A DNA stretch of 64,000 nucleotides from an uncultured Bacilli bacterium (lineage in GTDB: Bacteria; Bacillota_I; Bacilli_A; RFN20; CAG-631), in NCBI GenBank assembly GCA_947599835.1, contig CANQFQ010000003.1, forward strand, positions 62,001-126,000. The letters are read 5' to 3'. Below are positions 8,362 through 16,875 of this stretch, piece after piece; the first letter of the stretch is position 1; each line of letters starts with the position of its first letter. The position numbers were made by a program, and so were the translations under genes. A model generated the notes under the pieces. That model saw only the letters and a list, made by a program, of their open reading frames with translations, ran no database searches and was not told the origin of the DNA.

Positions 8362-8389
8362 AAAAAAAGCGCATCCTAAGATACGCTTT
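8362..8389 (-). terminator. Intrinsic terminator of the EF-G-like gene
   Basis: On the minus strand AAAGCG pairs with CGCTTT (8389-8384 with 8371-8366), with an inner ATC/GAT, followed by a T-run. It lies just after the stop of the EF-G-like gene. Confidence 0.75.
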
Positions 8390-8397
8390 ATTATTTA

Positions 8398-10374
8398 TTA
8401 TTCACTTTGATTTGCTTTATAAGCTGCAATTACTTTTTCGGCTGTTGCCAAAGGAACTTCAGCATAACGAGCAAAACTAGAAGTAAATGAAGCTTGAGCT
8501 TGGGTTAATGTTTTTAAATCAATAACACATTTAGAAAATTCAATTTGAGGAATAAATGCAGAGATGATTTGTTCATCATCCACACTTTCCATTTCACCGA
8601 CAGTTCCACGGAATTTCGAAATACTACTCATAACGTCACCTACATAATCACTTGGAACCGTGATAGTTACACTCAAAATAGGTTCAAGTAATACTGGTTT
8701 TGCTTTTTTACATCCTTCTTTAAAAGCCAAGTTTGCGGCAATTTTAAAAGAAAGTTCATTAGAATCGACTGGGTGATAACTTCCATCATATAAAGTAGCT
8801 TTTAATCCTACAACAGGATTGCCGGTTAAAACACCAGTTTTACAAGCTTCAATTAAGCCTTTTTCTACAGCAGGAATAAAGTTTGTAGGTACAGCACCAC
8901 CAAATACATCATTCACAAATTCAAAATCTTTATCGGTAGGTTCAAACTTAATTCTAACAACTCCAAATTGTCCTGCGCCACCTGATTGTTTTTTATGACG
9001 ACCTTCTACATCAGCAAAGCCTTTAATGGTTTCTTTATAAGGAACTTTGGCATCTTCAGTAAAGCAAGTTACGTTATAAGTGCTCTTGATTTTATCGATA
9101 ATGGTATCAATATGAAGTTGACCTTGGCATCCTACGACCAATTGTTTTGTTTCTGCATTTCTTTCTACCGAAATAGATAAATCTTCAGCGGCTGCCTTCT
9201 TTAAACCTTCGCCTACTTTTGCATCATCATTTTTGTTATTTACAGCAATGCCATAAAATACGATAGGTTGTGGAAAAGCAATCGGATCAAAGACGATTTC
9301 ACTATTCATATCACAAAAACTATCGTTAGTTTCTAAAGAAGAAACTTTGGTTACGATACCAATATCACCAGCAACTAATTCACTTGTTTCGATTTGATCT
9401 TTACCAAATGGAGTATAAATTAAACCTAATTTATCTTTAACTTGTTTTGAACTATTAAAAATCACTTGATCTCTTTTTAAAACGCCAGAATGTACAAGTA
9501 CATAACTGATTTTACCTACAAATGGATCCACGATGGTTTTAAATACTTGTGCACTAAATGGTGCGTTGACATCCACTTTAATATTATTTTCTACTTTAGT
9601 TTCTGCACTAGGAAGATATTGACAAATAAAATCTAAAATATTCGTAATGCCAATGTCTTGTCGAATAGAACAAGCAGCAACCGGAATCATATTTGCTCCA
9701 GCAATAGCAACTTTTAATCCTTTTTTAATTTCGTCTGGGGTAATTTCTTCTTCCATTAAAAACTTTTCCATTAATGCATCATCGTAATTAGAAACTTGTT
9801 CCACAATTTGTGCATAGGAATCATTTGTACTATCATCAAGAACATTTACTACACCATTAAAAGATGCGGCCATTCCTTGAGGTAAAATAACAGGAGCAAC
9901 TTTTGCACCCATAAGTTCTTTCAATTGTCCCATTACCTTATCAAAATTTGCATTTTCTTTTTCACATTTGTTGACTAAAATCATTGCAGGAAGATTTCTT
10001 TTTTTGATTTCTTTCCAAGCCTTTTTAGTACCCACTTCTACACCTTTAGTTGCATCAACTAAAATCAAAGCACAACTTGCAACCTTTAAAGCAGATTGCA
10101 CTTCACCAATATAGTCAAAAAATCCAGGAGTATCTAAAACATTAATTTTATAATCTTGATATTCAACAGGAACAACGGATGTGTAAATAGAAATATGGGC
10201 TTTCTTTTCTTCTTTGGTATAATCAGATACTGTCGTTCCTTCGGTTATATGGCCTTTTTTTGTTATTTTATTTGTTATAAATAATAAAGACTCAATAAGC
10301 GATGTTTTTCCAACACCTTGATGACCTAGTAAAACAACATTTCTTATATTACTAGGCAAATATGATTTTCCCAT
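8398..10374 (-). CDS. Elongation factor G-like GTPase
   Basis: This 658-residue protein has the EF-G domain order: GTPase domain with P-loop GHQGVGKTS (about residues 15-23), switch II DTPGFFDY and NKCEKE, then the beta-barrel domain II, and domains III-V with the loop QSGGAGQFGVVRIKFEP near residue 460-480. The start is placed at 10374 because AAAGGAGGAG lies directly upstream; the longer frame to 10425 has no ribosome site. It belongs to the EF-G-like group found beside true EF-G in many anaerobes rather than being the main translocase, since the sequence is divergent and there is no neighbouring str operon. Its role is not settled; a specialised ribosome function is likely. It is divergent from the SRP RNA gene. 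Confidence 0.88.
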   Translation of the reverse strand: MGKSYLPSNIRNVVLLGHQGVGKTSLIESLLFITNKITKKGHITEGTTVSDYTKEEKKAHISIYTSVVPVEYQDYKINVLDTPGFFDYIGEVQSALKVASCALILVDATKGVEVGTKKAWKEIKKRNLPAMILVNKCEKENANFDKVMGQLKELMGAKVAPVILPQGMAASFNGVVNVLDDSTNDSYAQIVEQVSNYDDALMEKFLMEEEITPDEIKKGLKVAIAGANMIPVAACSIRQDIGITNILDFICQYLPSAETKVENNIKVDVNAPFSAQVFKTIVDPFVGKISYVLVHSGVLKRDQVIFNSSKQVKDKLGLIYTPFGKDQIETSELVAGDIGIVTKVSSLETNDSFCDMNSEIVFDPIAFPQPIVFYGIAVNNKNDDAKVGEGLKKAAAEDLSISVERNAETKQLVVGCQGQLHIDTIIDKIKSTYNVTCFTEDAKVPYKETIKGFADVEGRHKKQSGGAGQFGVVRIKFEPTDKDFEFVNDVFGGAVPTNFIPAVEKGLIEACKTGVLTGNPVVGLKATLYDGSYHPVDSNELSFKIAANLAFKEGCKKAKPVLLEPILSVTITVPSDYVGDVMSSISKFRGTVGEMESVDDEQIISAFIPQIEFSKCVIDLKTLTQAQASFTSSFARYAEVPLATAEKVIAAYKANQSE

Positions 10375-10477
10375 AGGGACTCCTCCTTTAAAATATAAAA
10401 TTGCGTTGCAAATACATTGTAACATTCTTTAATTAAAAAATATAGTTTTTTTTATAATGTAGGACAAAATAATTTAG

Positions 10478-10506
10478 TTGTATTTTGTAAGCTAAACGTA
10501 TATAAT
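10478..10506 (+). promoter_or_regulatory. Sigma-A promoter of the SRP RNA gene
   Basis: TTGTAT (10478-10483) and TATAAT (10501-10506), 17 bp apart, place the transcript start around 10511-10514, at the 5' arm of the SRP RNA helix. Confidence 0.8.
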
Positions 10507-10510
10507 GTTA

Positions 10511-10597
10511 CTACCATCGTGATAGGTAGTTTCGAACCAGGTCAGAGTCGGAAGGCAGCATCCTTAAGGAATCAACTATGTGCGATGGCCTTTTTAT
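10511..10597 (+). ncRNA. ffs: Small signal recognition particle RNA (4.5S type)
   Basis: The core ACCAGGTCAGAGTCGGAAGG followed by CAGCA matches the conserved Ffh-binding hairpin of bacterial SRP RNA (symmetric loop with AGCA/CAGG and a GGAA tetraloop). The ends pair: CCATCG (10514-10519) with CGATGG (10583-10588), and the 5' ATAG with CTAT. A T-run after 10590 acts as terminator. The size of about 85 nt indicates the short form without an Alu domain. The RNA partners with Ffh to target membrane proteins. Confidence 0.9.
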
Positions 10598-10737
10598 TTT
10601 TTTGTCTTTTGAAATTATTTTTTAAATGCAAGCTTTAATTGTACTGAACCCCAAATGCTAAACAAAAAAGTTGAACAAGAAGGGTTCATTTTTGTTCATA
10701 CAAGATACCTGTCATTTGATTTTTTTAAAAAAATAAA

Positions 10738-10769
10738 AACCCCAATTGAACTTGAGTTCAACTAGGGTT
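10738..10769 (-). terminator. Intrinsic terminator of the 10783-11310 gene
   Basis: On the minus strand AACCC-TAG-TTGAAC pairs with GTTCAA-TT-GGGGTT across a 4-nt loop, followed by TTTATTTTTTT. The rest of 10600-10737 shows no gene. Confidence 0.75.
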
Positions 10770-10782
10770 AGAAAACTTATTT

Positions 10783-11310
10783 TTAGTTTTTTACATTATC
10801 CATTTTTGCTTCTAGGATTTTAGTTCCAAATATACATAACACAATAACAATCAGATTAAAAGGAACACTTAATCCTAATGAAAAATACATTGTTTTAGAA
10901 GCAATGATATAACCAACTAAAACTAGAATTTCGAAAAGTAAAAGAACAATCGATCCCCAATTTAAGCAAGATTTTAAAACAGTTTCTTTAATAAAAGTTT
11001 CTGGTTTCATGAGTCCAAACTTTTTAAAAATTCCTAGTAAACAAACTATAATTAATAAGCAAGTTGTTAAGATAAATAAAATTTGAAATATGCTTTGCAA
11101 AATCATGCCGCCATTTTTAAATGAAAAACTCGTAAAACCATTTCCTAAACTATGATAAATTTTTCGAGCATCAACCGTGGTTGAAGATGAATTATAATTA
11201 ATGATTTCATCTGTATTATAACCATAAGTCGAAATAAATAAGCCAAATAACATAGCGATACTCATAATTAATCCTAAAATATAATTCACGCTTGCTTTAA
11301 CTTTTTTCAT
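10783..11310 (-). CDS. Four-helix membrane protein of unknown function
   Basis: This 175-residue protein starts at the ATG at 11310, after a GGGGAG ribosome site; the longer frame upstream lacks one. Hydrophobic segments lie near residues 8-30, 62-90, 108-130 and 140-160. Between the first two, about 30 polar residues (rich in Asn, Ser, Thr and Tyr) would be outside. I do not recognise the family. It stands alone with its own terminator, between the SRP RNA and yaaA, and nothing around it suggests a role. Confidence 0.7.
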   Translation of the reverse strand: MKKVKASVNYILGLIMSIAMLFGLFISTYGYNTDEIINYNSSSTTVDARKIYHSLGNGFTSFSFKNGGMILQSIFQILFILTTCLLIIVCLLGIFKKFGLMKPETFIKETVLKSCLNWGSIVLLLFEILVLVGYIIASKTMYFSLGLSVPFNLIVIVLCIFGTKILEAKMDNVKN

Positions 11311-11442
11311 AATACTCCCCTTTTCCTTAACAACTACCATCTAAAGAATATCATTTTTCTTTTGTTTTTGCAATGATTATATACATCTCTTCCCTAATAA
11401 AACCATCTAAAAGTGGAATACTAATTTTAAAGGAGAACGATT

Positions 11443-12210
11443 ATGAAAATCATTATTTCACCTTCAAAAAACATGCGCATCAACGAAAACGTTTATGATT
11501 ATAGAAATCAACCTGCACTCATCGAAAAAAGTAAATATTTATATCAAAAAATTAAACAATTTCGTTTCGATGAGCTTAAAAAAATTTTAAATGCTAACGA
11601 TAAAATCGTACGTTATCATTATAACAATTATCAAAACTTTGATTTTGAACATCATTTAACACCTGCAATTTTATGTTTTACAGGCATCCAGTATACTTAT
11701 ATGCATCCTTTGACGTTTACGAAAGAACAACTTGATTATGTTTATCACCATGTTTTTATTTTGTCCGCTTTTTATGGTGTGGTTAATGCTTTAGATGGCA
11801 TCAAACCTTATCGTTTAGAGATGATTCATCCCATTACCATCGACACATTACATAATCTCTATGCTTTTTGGAAAGATGATTTTTATAGAGAATTATACAA
11901 AGATGATGATTTCATCGTTAATTTATGTTCTAATGAATATCGTAAAATGGTTGAGCCTTATGTCGGTCAAAACCAAAAATTTGTTACCGTTTCTTTTTAC
12001 GAACAAGAAAAGCAAAAATTAAGGCAAAAAACTGTTTATCTTAAAATGGCACGCGGAACTATGATTAATTACTTATCCAGTATTCATGCCAAAAATCTAA
12101 ATGATATCCTTTCATTTTCCCAATTGGGTTATCAATTTCATAAAGAACGATCAACTGATACACATTTGGTTTTTGTTCGAAATACGCACAGTAAAAACAT
12201 AGGTAAATAG
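11443..12210 (+). CDS. yaaA: Peroxide stress protein YaaA (UPF0246)
   Basis: This 255-residue protein of the YaaA/UPF0246 family begins MKIIISPSKNM, the family's typical start. Later landmarks are FILSAFYGVVNALDGIKPYR with the invariant RLEM, FVTVSFYEQ and KMARGTMINYL. In E. coli YaaA limits free iron and DNA damage under peroxide stress, and structural work shows a DNA-binding fold. AAAGGAGAACG precedes the ATG. The gene ends one base from the convergent FMN reductase gene, with no terminator between. In an anaerobe it would help survive transient oxygen exposure; that is inference. Confidence 0.9.
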   Translation: MKIIISPSKNMRINENVYDYRNQPALIEKSKYLYQKIKQFRFDELKKILNANDKIVRYHYNNYQNFDFEHHLTPAILCFTGIQYTYMHPLTFTKEQLDYVYHHVFILSAFYGVVNALDGIKPYRLEMIHPITIDTLHNLYAFWKDDFYRELYKDDDFIVNLCSNEYRKMVEPYVGQNQKFVTVSFYEQEKQKLRQKTVYLKMARGTMINYLSSIHAKNLNDILSFSQLGYQFHKERSTDTHLVFVRNTHSKNIGK

Positions 12211-12211
12211 C

Positions 12212-12793
12212 TTATTGTTTTTGATACCAATTTGTTTTGTTTAAATGATTTAAAAGTTTTTCCTTATTACTTTGATATTCTTTTAAGGTAATATAATCAC
12301 AATTATTCAAAGCTAGTTCTTCAAAATCATGAATTCCCCATAAAGAACAAAGGGCTTTTAATTCGGCAGCAGCACCATCTAACTCAGAATATGGTTTTAC
12401 ATTCATTCCTCGCGTTGTGATAAAAATCATTTTTCTAGCTTTGCAATTCCCTATACAAGTGTCTTTAACTGGTTTAAAAGTTATCTCAGGAATGGAAATA
12501 TTTTCAAAAAAGGTTTTTACCATGGCTGGAACACTCATTTCCCAAATGGGAGCAACAAGAACAATGAGATCAGCATTTTGAACTTTTTTGGCATATTTTA
12601 CAACTTTGGAATCACATTTGCCTACGGATCTTAAAATATAACTTTCATAATTTACCGGTTGAAAATTTAATTTTTGTAAATCAATCCATTCCATATTTAC
12701 ATTTTTAAAATGCGATAAGATTTCTTTTGCTAAAAGCAATGTTCTTGACATTTCTTTTCTAATACATCCGTTTAATACTATGATTTTGTCCAT
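12212..12793 (-). CDS. Flavodoxin-fold NAD(P)H-dependent FMN oxidoreductase (azoreductase-like)
   Basis: This 193-residue flavodoxin-like protein begins MDKIIVLNGCIRKEMSRT, the phosphate-binding loop of the NQO1/AzoR superfamily. LIVLVAPIWEMSVPAMVKTFFEN is the FMN ring-binding motif (P-x-W/M-x2-P-A-x-K-x-F), and IFITTRGMN supplies the second FMN loop. Members transfer two electrons from NAD(P)H to quinones, azo compounds or other flavin acceptors in the cytoplasm. The exact acceptor is unknown. The upstream region has an extended -10, TGC-TATAAT (12824-12816 on the minus strand). Confidence 0.85.
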   Translation of the reverse strand: MDKIIVLNGCIRKEMSRTLLLAKEILSHFKNVNMEWIDLQKLNFQPVNYESYILRSVGKCDSKVVKYAKKVQNADLIVLVAPIWEMSVPAMVKTFFENISIPEITFKPVKDTCIGNCKARKMIFITTRGMNVKPYSELDGAAAELKALCSLWGIHDFEELALNNCDYITLKEYQSNKEKLLNHLNKTNWYQKQ

Positions 12794-12838
12794 TGTTTCA
12801 CCTTATTTCGCTCATATTATAGCATATCATCAACAAAT

Positions 12839-12876
12839 AAAAAAGTGTATTTTTTTCGGTAAAAACACACTTTTTT
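12839..12876 (-). terminator. Intrinsic terminator of the DUF378 gene
   Basis: AAAAAGTGT and TTTTT on the left arm pair with AAAAA and ACACTTTTT on the right, giving a long A/T-flanked stem. On the minus strand a T-run follows. It lies between the DUF378 gene and the FMN reductase gene. Confidence 0.65.
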
Positions 12877-12897
12877 CTATTTATAAATAAGAATGAA

Positions 12898-13137
12898 TTA
12901 TTTTCTTTCTGTCGCATATACATTTTCTTTAATTTCACGAGAGTGATTTAAATCAATAAAGAAAATGCCAATATTAATTAATGCTGCTAATCCAATTAAT
13001 ACATAAAGAATTCTACTAAATACACTCATATTACCAAATAAAGCAGCTACTAAGTCAAATTTGAAGATTCCAACTAATCCCCAGTTGATTGCACCAATCA
13101 CTGTAAGTGATAAAGCTGTCTTTTGAACAATATTCAT
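12898..13137 (-). CDS. DUF378 family small membrane protein
   Basis: This 79-residue protein starts at the ATG at 13137, directly after AGGAGGAGAA. DUF378 landmarks are strong: GAINWGLVGIFKFDLVAALFG in the first half and SRILYVLIGLAALINIG in the second, making two membrane helices. The family is widespread in low-GC Gram-positives and its function is unknown. It is a single-gene unit with its own terminator. Confidence 0.85.
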   Translation of the reverse strand: MNIVQKTALSLTVIGAINWGLVGIFKFDLVAALFGNMSVFSRILYVLIGLAALINIGIFFIDLNHSREIKENVYATERK

Positions 13138-13256
13138 AATTTCTCCTCCTTTATCAATCCTATTTTTCACTTTTCATATTTTTTTATTCAAAATTGGTAT
13201 ATCTTGGAAAATAAAATCATACTTTGTGTTGAAAGAAAATTTTAGAGGTGAAAGAC

Positions 13257-14279
13257 ATGAAAAAGAAATGGATAAAGAGAATTGTATTATTAGTATTAGT
13301 AGCTGTATTAATTGGATTTGGTATTTTTAAACTTGTTTCATGCAAAAAAGATGGGATTAAATCTCAATTAAATGATGTCCAAAAGAATTTGACTGCTTAT
13401 CATATGGAAGCCAATATGGAATTTCATAATGGCGATGACATTCGAGATTACTTAGTTAAAGTATCCTATAAAAAAGATGGCGCTACCCCTTTATTTAGAG
13501 TGAGCTTATTAGACAAAGGGGTCAATCAAGAACAAATTATTATTCGTAATGGAACAGGTGTTTTTGTTTTAACTCCTGCCTTAAATCAAGTTTATAAATT
13601 TAAAGGCGATTGGCCATTGAATGGAGCTAAGCCTTATCTTTATCAATCCATGTTAGATGTTTTGAATGGCAAACATGAATTATCAAAATTAGAAGATGGA
13701 TATCTCATTACATCCACACCTAATTATAAAAATTCTCCAAATTGGACACGTCAAGAAATGAAAATGACAAAGCAACTCAAACCTGTTTGGGTACATATTT
13801 ATGATAAAAATAATGATGTTGCCGTCAAAGTAACATTTATTAAAGTAGAATTTGATCCATCTTTTGCTGATAATTATTTTGAAGTCAGTGATAACATGAC
13901 ACAAGCTCGAATTGAATTATCATCAACCACAACATCAACCATCAATGATTTACCACTTTATCCTACCAACGCCATTATTTCTGCAACACTTAAAGAACAA
14001 AGCGTGATTCAAGTTGGCGGTATCACACAACACATTTTGACTTATGAAGGAGAAGAAGCCTTCACTGTTGTGCAATATATTCTTGAAAGTTACGATGAAA
14101 TGGTTATTTCAGAAGTCAACGGCGAATTAATTGAAATTGCAGGTAATATGGGTATTTTAAGCAATCAACAATTAATTTATGAATATAATGGTGTTCGTTA
14201 TCATATTTATAGTGATAAATTATCTGCATCGAAACTAGTTGAATTAGCCCTTGGTATGGAAGTTGTTGCAGCCAAATAA
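13257..14279 (+). CDS. YdcC/LolA-like exported lipoprotein-type protein
   Basis: This 340-residue protein starts at the ATG at 13257 with GAGG eight bases ahead. It opens with a basic, hydrophobic signal anchor (residues 5-24) ending at LVSC, so it may be lipid-anchored at Cys26, although the lipobox is not perfect. The body resembles YdcC of Bacillus and other LolA-like proteins: GVFVLTPALNQVYKFKGDWP, followed by PYLYQSMLDVL, is the clearest match. LolA-like proteins use an open beta half-barrel to hold lipid or lipoprotein chains. YdcC and the related GerS have been linked to sporulation or germination, but no other spore gene is seen here. A strong terminator follows. Confidence 0.75.
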   Translation: MKKKWIKRIVLLVLVAVLIGFGIFKLVSCKKDGIKSQLNDVQKNLTAYHMEANMEFHNGDDIRDYLVKVSYKKDGATPLFRVSLLDKGVNQEQIIIRNGTGVFVLTPALNQVYKFKGDWPLNGAKPYLYQSMLDVLNGKHELSKLEDGYLITSTPNYKNSPNWTRQEMKMTKQLKPVWVHIYDKNNDVAVKVTFIKVEFDPSFADNYFEVSDNMTQARIELSSTTTSTINDLPLYPTNAIISATLKEQSVIQVGGITQHILTYEGEEAFTVVQYILESYDEMVISEVNGELIEIAGNMGILSNQQLIYEYNGVRYHIYSDKLSASKLVELALGMEVVAAK

Positions 14280-14308
14280 TTCAAAAAATTTCTTCTAGTA
14301 AAGATTTA

Positions 14309-14343
14309 GCCTCATTCCTAAATAACAGGATTGAGGCTTTTTT
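14309..14343 (+). terminator. Intrinsic terminator of the YdcC-like gene
   Basis: GCCTCA (14309-14314) pairs with TGAGGC (14332-14337), with inner CCT/AGG, followed by TTTTTT. This is one of the strongest hairpins in the window. Confidence 0.85.
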
Positions 14344-14484
14344 ATGATTGTACATCTAATAAAAATTTCAATTCATTCCACTCTTCGTTAATTTTTTATA
14401 TACTTTTGACTTCATTTTAAAATTGCTATGATTTCTACATAACTTTTAAAAGAACGTTGACTTAGTTTTCATGAATTGCCATAC

Positions 14485-14513
14485 AAAAATGGACAACTCA
14501 TAGAATTGTCCAT
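14485..14513 (-). terminator. Intrinsic terminator of the opp/ApbE-like operon
   Basis: Perfect stem ATGGACAA/TTGTCCAT (14489-14496 with 14506-14513), 9-nt loop, followed on the minus strand by TTTTTG. It closes the transcript that begins at oppA. Confidence 0.8.
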
Positions 14514-14533
14514 CAAATAAAAATGATTTTAAA

Positions 14534-15892
14534 TTAATTTAAATCTGTTGAAATAATTTCTTTAGCATAGGACTTAAAAGCTTCAGAAATCGAAAGATTA
14601 GTTATTTTTTGGTAATTGATTTCGAATTGATCATCGATAACATCATCATACAAACCATTATCTTGCAGATAAAGCAAAGACAATTCTGTTTGTTTCACTT
14701 TATCCAATAAACTTTCCGAATTTTCAACACAAACGACGAGACATTGATATCCTAAATCAACTAAATTTTGACTTTGATTATTAGAAAAAGCTCGAATATA
14801 TCGAAGAGAATTGATTGGATATCCTGTTAAAGCATCATAAACGGCATGCCGACGTACATTTTGATCTTCAATAATAATTTGATATTTCGAATGATCATCT
14901 AAGCTACTATAATAATTAGAAAAAGTAAAATAGCGAACAGCTCCATAATATCTTACAGAACCAAGATTGTATTTTTGATAAGTATCTTCTTTACTTGTTT
15001 TAGCAAAAATATTGATGCCAATGTCTACATAATGTTCATCTAACCAATAATCTTGCAAATGAAGATAGCATCCACTTTGGGATGTCAAGTATCCTTTTGT
15101 GAAGTCATGATCTAATAAATAATTCGCAATGGCATCGATCGTGTATGCATCCTTTAATTGATTAAAATCTAATTGAATTAATAATTGATTTTGATAATAA
15201 AGTAAACTTTCTGAAAGATCCACGATAAACGTAACATAATATTGATTCGTTGTTGTATTTGCATCAAATAATAAATCAAACTTTCTTTCAGTATTACTTT
15301 CATTATCCAAAGAAAGGGCTTTTAGAATCGCATCCAACAAATCTTTTTGCGACGAAACGTTATAAGGATCGTTTTGAATAGTAGAATTTTTCCAAAATTG
15401 AGCCAATCTACCGGAAAAAATGCTATAATGTCCCAAACTATCCTTGGTTTTTTGATAAGCATCTTTTAACATTACCCATAATTCTTTTGAAATCTCTATT
15501 TCTTGATTTGGGTGATGATTAATATAAGCTAAACTAATGATATCATCGTATTCATATGTCACATCTGTCATTTCATAAATTCGACCTGCAATTGCATTAT
15601 AAGCACGGGTAATTCGAGAATAATTTTCATCCACAGAATATTTTTTATCTTTATCTACATAATAATAAAACGATATTTCATTATCATAAGGAACAATAAC
15701 GTCTTGATTAGGTAATGTTAACTCTCCCATTTCAATTTTCGTTAGTCCTGCTTCTCTTTTTAATTGATTCGAACAGGAAACAATCCCATAAGTAAAACTA
15801 ATGACCGCAATTAAAGAAAAAACAACAAAAAGAACAATTTTACCGATGATTTTTTTTCTATTCGTATGCAGCGTAATCGTTTCTTCTTTCAT
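14534..15892 (-). CDS. Divergent ApbE-like protein (FAD:protein FMN transferase family)
   Basis: This 452-residue protein has an N-terminal membrane anchor (about residues 18-42, ending near a Cys) and an outside domain that follows the ApbE order. ISLAYINHHPNQEIEISKEL corresponds to the region usually reading S-x-x-N-x5-V-S. GHYSIFSGRLAQFWK stands for the usual F-D-x-T-x-x-P-L-x2-L-W. YDALTGYPIN stands for the C-terminal D-P-x-T-G-x-P metal site. The central loop usually reading G-x-x-A-K-G-Y is changed (QLKDAYTIDA). ApbE proteins attach FMN to threonines of exported proteins, but the altered loop raises doubt about catalysis. It lies 35 bp after oppF and is probably the last gene of the operon. 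No flavinylation target was seen nearby. Confidence 0.6.
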   Translation of the reverse strand: MKEETITLHTNRKKIIGKIVLFVVFSLIAVISFTYGIVSCSNQLKREAGLTKIEMGELTLPNQDVIVPYDNEISFYYYVDKDKKYSVDENYSRITRAYNAIAGRIYEMTDVTYEYDDIISLAYINHHPNQEIEISKELWVMLKDAYQKTKDSLGHYSIFSGRLAQFWKNSTIQNDPYNVSSQKDLLDAILKALSLDNESNTERKFDLLFDANTTTNQYYVTFIVDLSESLLYYQNQLLIQLDFNQLKDAYTIDAIANYLLDHDFTKGYLTSQSGCYLHLQDYWLDEHYVDIGINIFAKTSKEDTYQKYNLGSVRYYGAVRYFTFSNYYSSLDDHSKYQIIIEDQNVRRHAVYDALTGYPINSLRYIRAFSNNQSQNLVDLGYQCLVVCVENSESLLDKVKQTELSLLYLQDNGLYDDVIDDQFEINYQKITNLSISEAFKSYAKEIISTDLN

Positions 15893-15927
15893 TTTTTTAC
15901 TCCAATGTTACGTTCAATTGCAATTCC

Positions 15928-16875
15928 TTATTCTGCATTTCTAATTTTTATATATTCATTAATTTCTCGATTGTTACCCAAAATATAATGATCATATCCA
16001 ATATTGACCAGTTTTGGCTTTTCTTCAGAATAATCATGAATTGATTCATCATAAACATATAATTCTTTATTGTTTTCTAAAATAGGATCGGGGATTGGAA
16101 TCGCAGAAATCAAAGATTTCGTATAAGGATGCAATGGATATGCAAACAATTCTTCTGCCGGTGCGATTTCAACAATTCTACCTTGATAAATCACTCCAAT
16201 TCTATCGCTAATAAATTTAACTACCGATAAATCGTGAGCAATAAACAAATAAGTCAAGCCACGTTCAACTTGGAATTTTTTAAATAAATTTAAAACTTGA
16301 GCACGAATCGAAACATCTAATGCTGAGATAGGCTCGTCAGCAATAATCAATTCAGGTTCCATGACAATCGATCGAGCAATTCCAATTCTTTGTCTTTGTC
16401 CACCTGAAAATTCGTGTGGATATCGAGTTAAATGTTCAGGAAGCAATCCAACATCAGAAAGCGCTTGTTTAATTTTTCTGATGCGATCTTTTTCATTTTT
16501 ATATAAATGAAAGTTATACAACCCTTCACTAATGATATACTCTACGGTTGCTCTTTCATTTAACGAGGCGGCTGGATCTTGGAAAATCATTTGAATATTC
16601 CGGACAACTTCTCGATCTTCTTTATGTGATATTTTTCCAGAAATTCTTTTCCCCTTAAATAAGATTTCCCCATGACTTAATGGATTAATGCGCACAATGG
16701 CTCTACCAATCGTCGTTTTACCACTACCAGATTCTCCTACTAATGAAAACGTTTCACCTTTATAAATATCAAAGCTTACATCTTTAACGGCTTTGAAAAC
16801 ACGTTTACCTTTTTGAAATTCGATGTCTATATTGCGTATTGACAAGATGACTTCTTTGTTTGTTGTAGCGGACAT
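15928..16875 (-). CDS. oppF: Peptide ABC transporter ATPase OppF/AmiF
   Basis: This 315-residue ATPase carries Walker [11 protein letters not shown]-loop FQDP, signature FSGGQRQR, Walker B LIIADEP and switch His in FIAHDLSV, all intact. The C-terminal oligopeptide-transporter region includes [16 protein letters not shown] codons at 16881 and 16875 are both possible. AGGAGGA is only two bases from the first and eight from the second, so I chose 16875. The start lies inside the 3' end of oppD (71 bp overlap), so the two are translationally linked. It pairs with OppD as the two motor domains of the importer. The length is normal for AmiF, unlike its OppD partner. Confidence 0.93.
   Translation of the reverse strand: MSATTNKEVILSIRNIDIEFQKGKRVFKAVKDVSFDIYKGETFSLVGESGSGKTTIGRAIVRINPLSHGEILFKGKRISGKISHKEDREVVRNIQMIFQDPAASLNERATVEYIISEGLYNFHLYKNEKDRIRKIKQALSDVGLLPEHLTRYPHEFSGGQRQRIGIARSIVMEPELIIADEPISALDVSIRAQVLNLFKKFQVERGLTYLFIAHDLSVVKFISDRIGVIYQGRIVEIAPAEELFAYPLHPYTKSLISAIPIPDPILENNKELYVYDESIHDYSEEKPKLVNIGYDHYILGNNREINEYIKIRNAE

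Noticed and set aside
10600-10737. Second small RNA downstream of the SRP RNA
   Set aside because: Only a weak, long-looped GAACCC/GGGTTC pairing near 10645-10687 is seen, with no promoter or conserved core.
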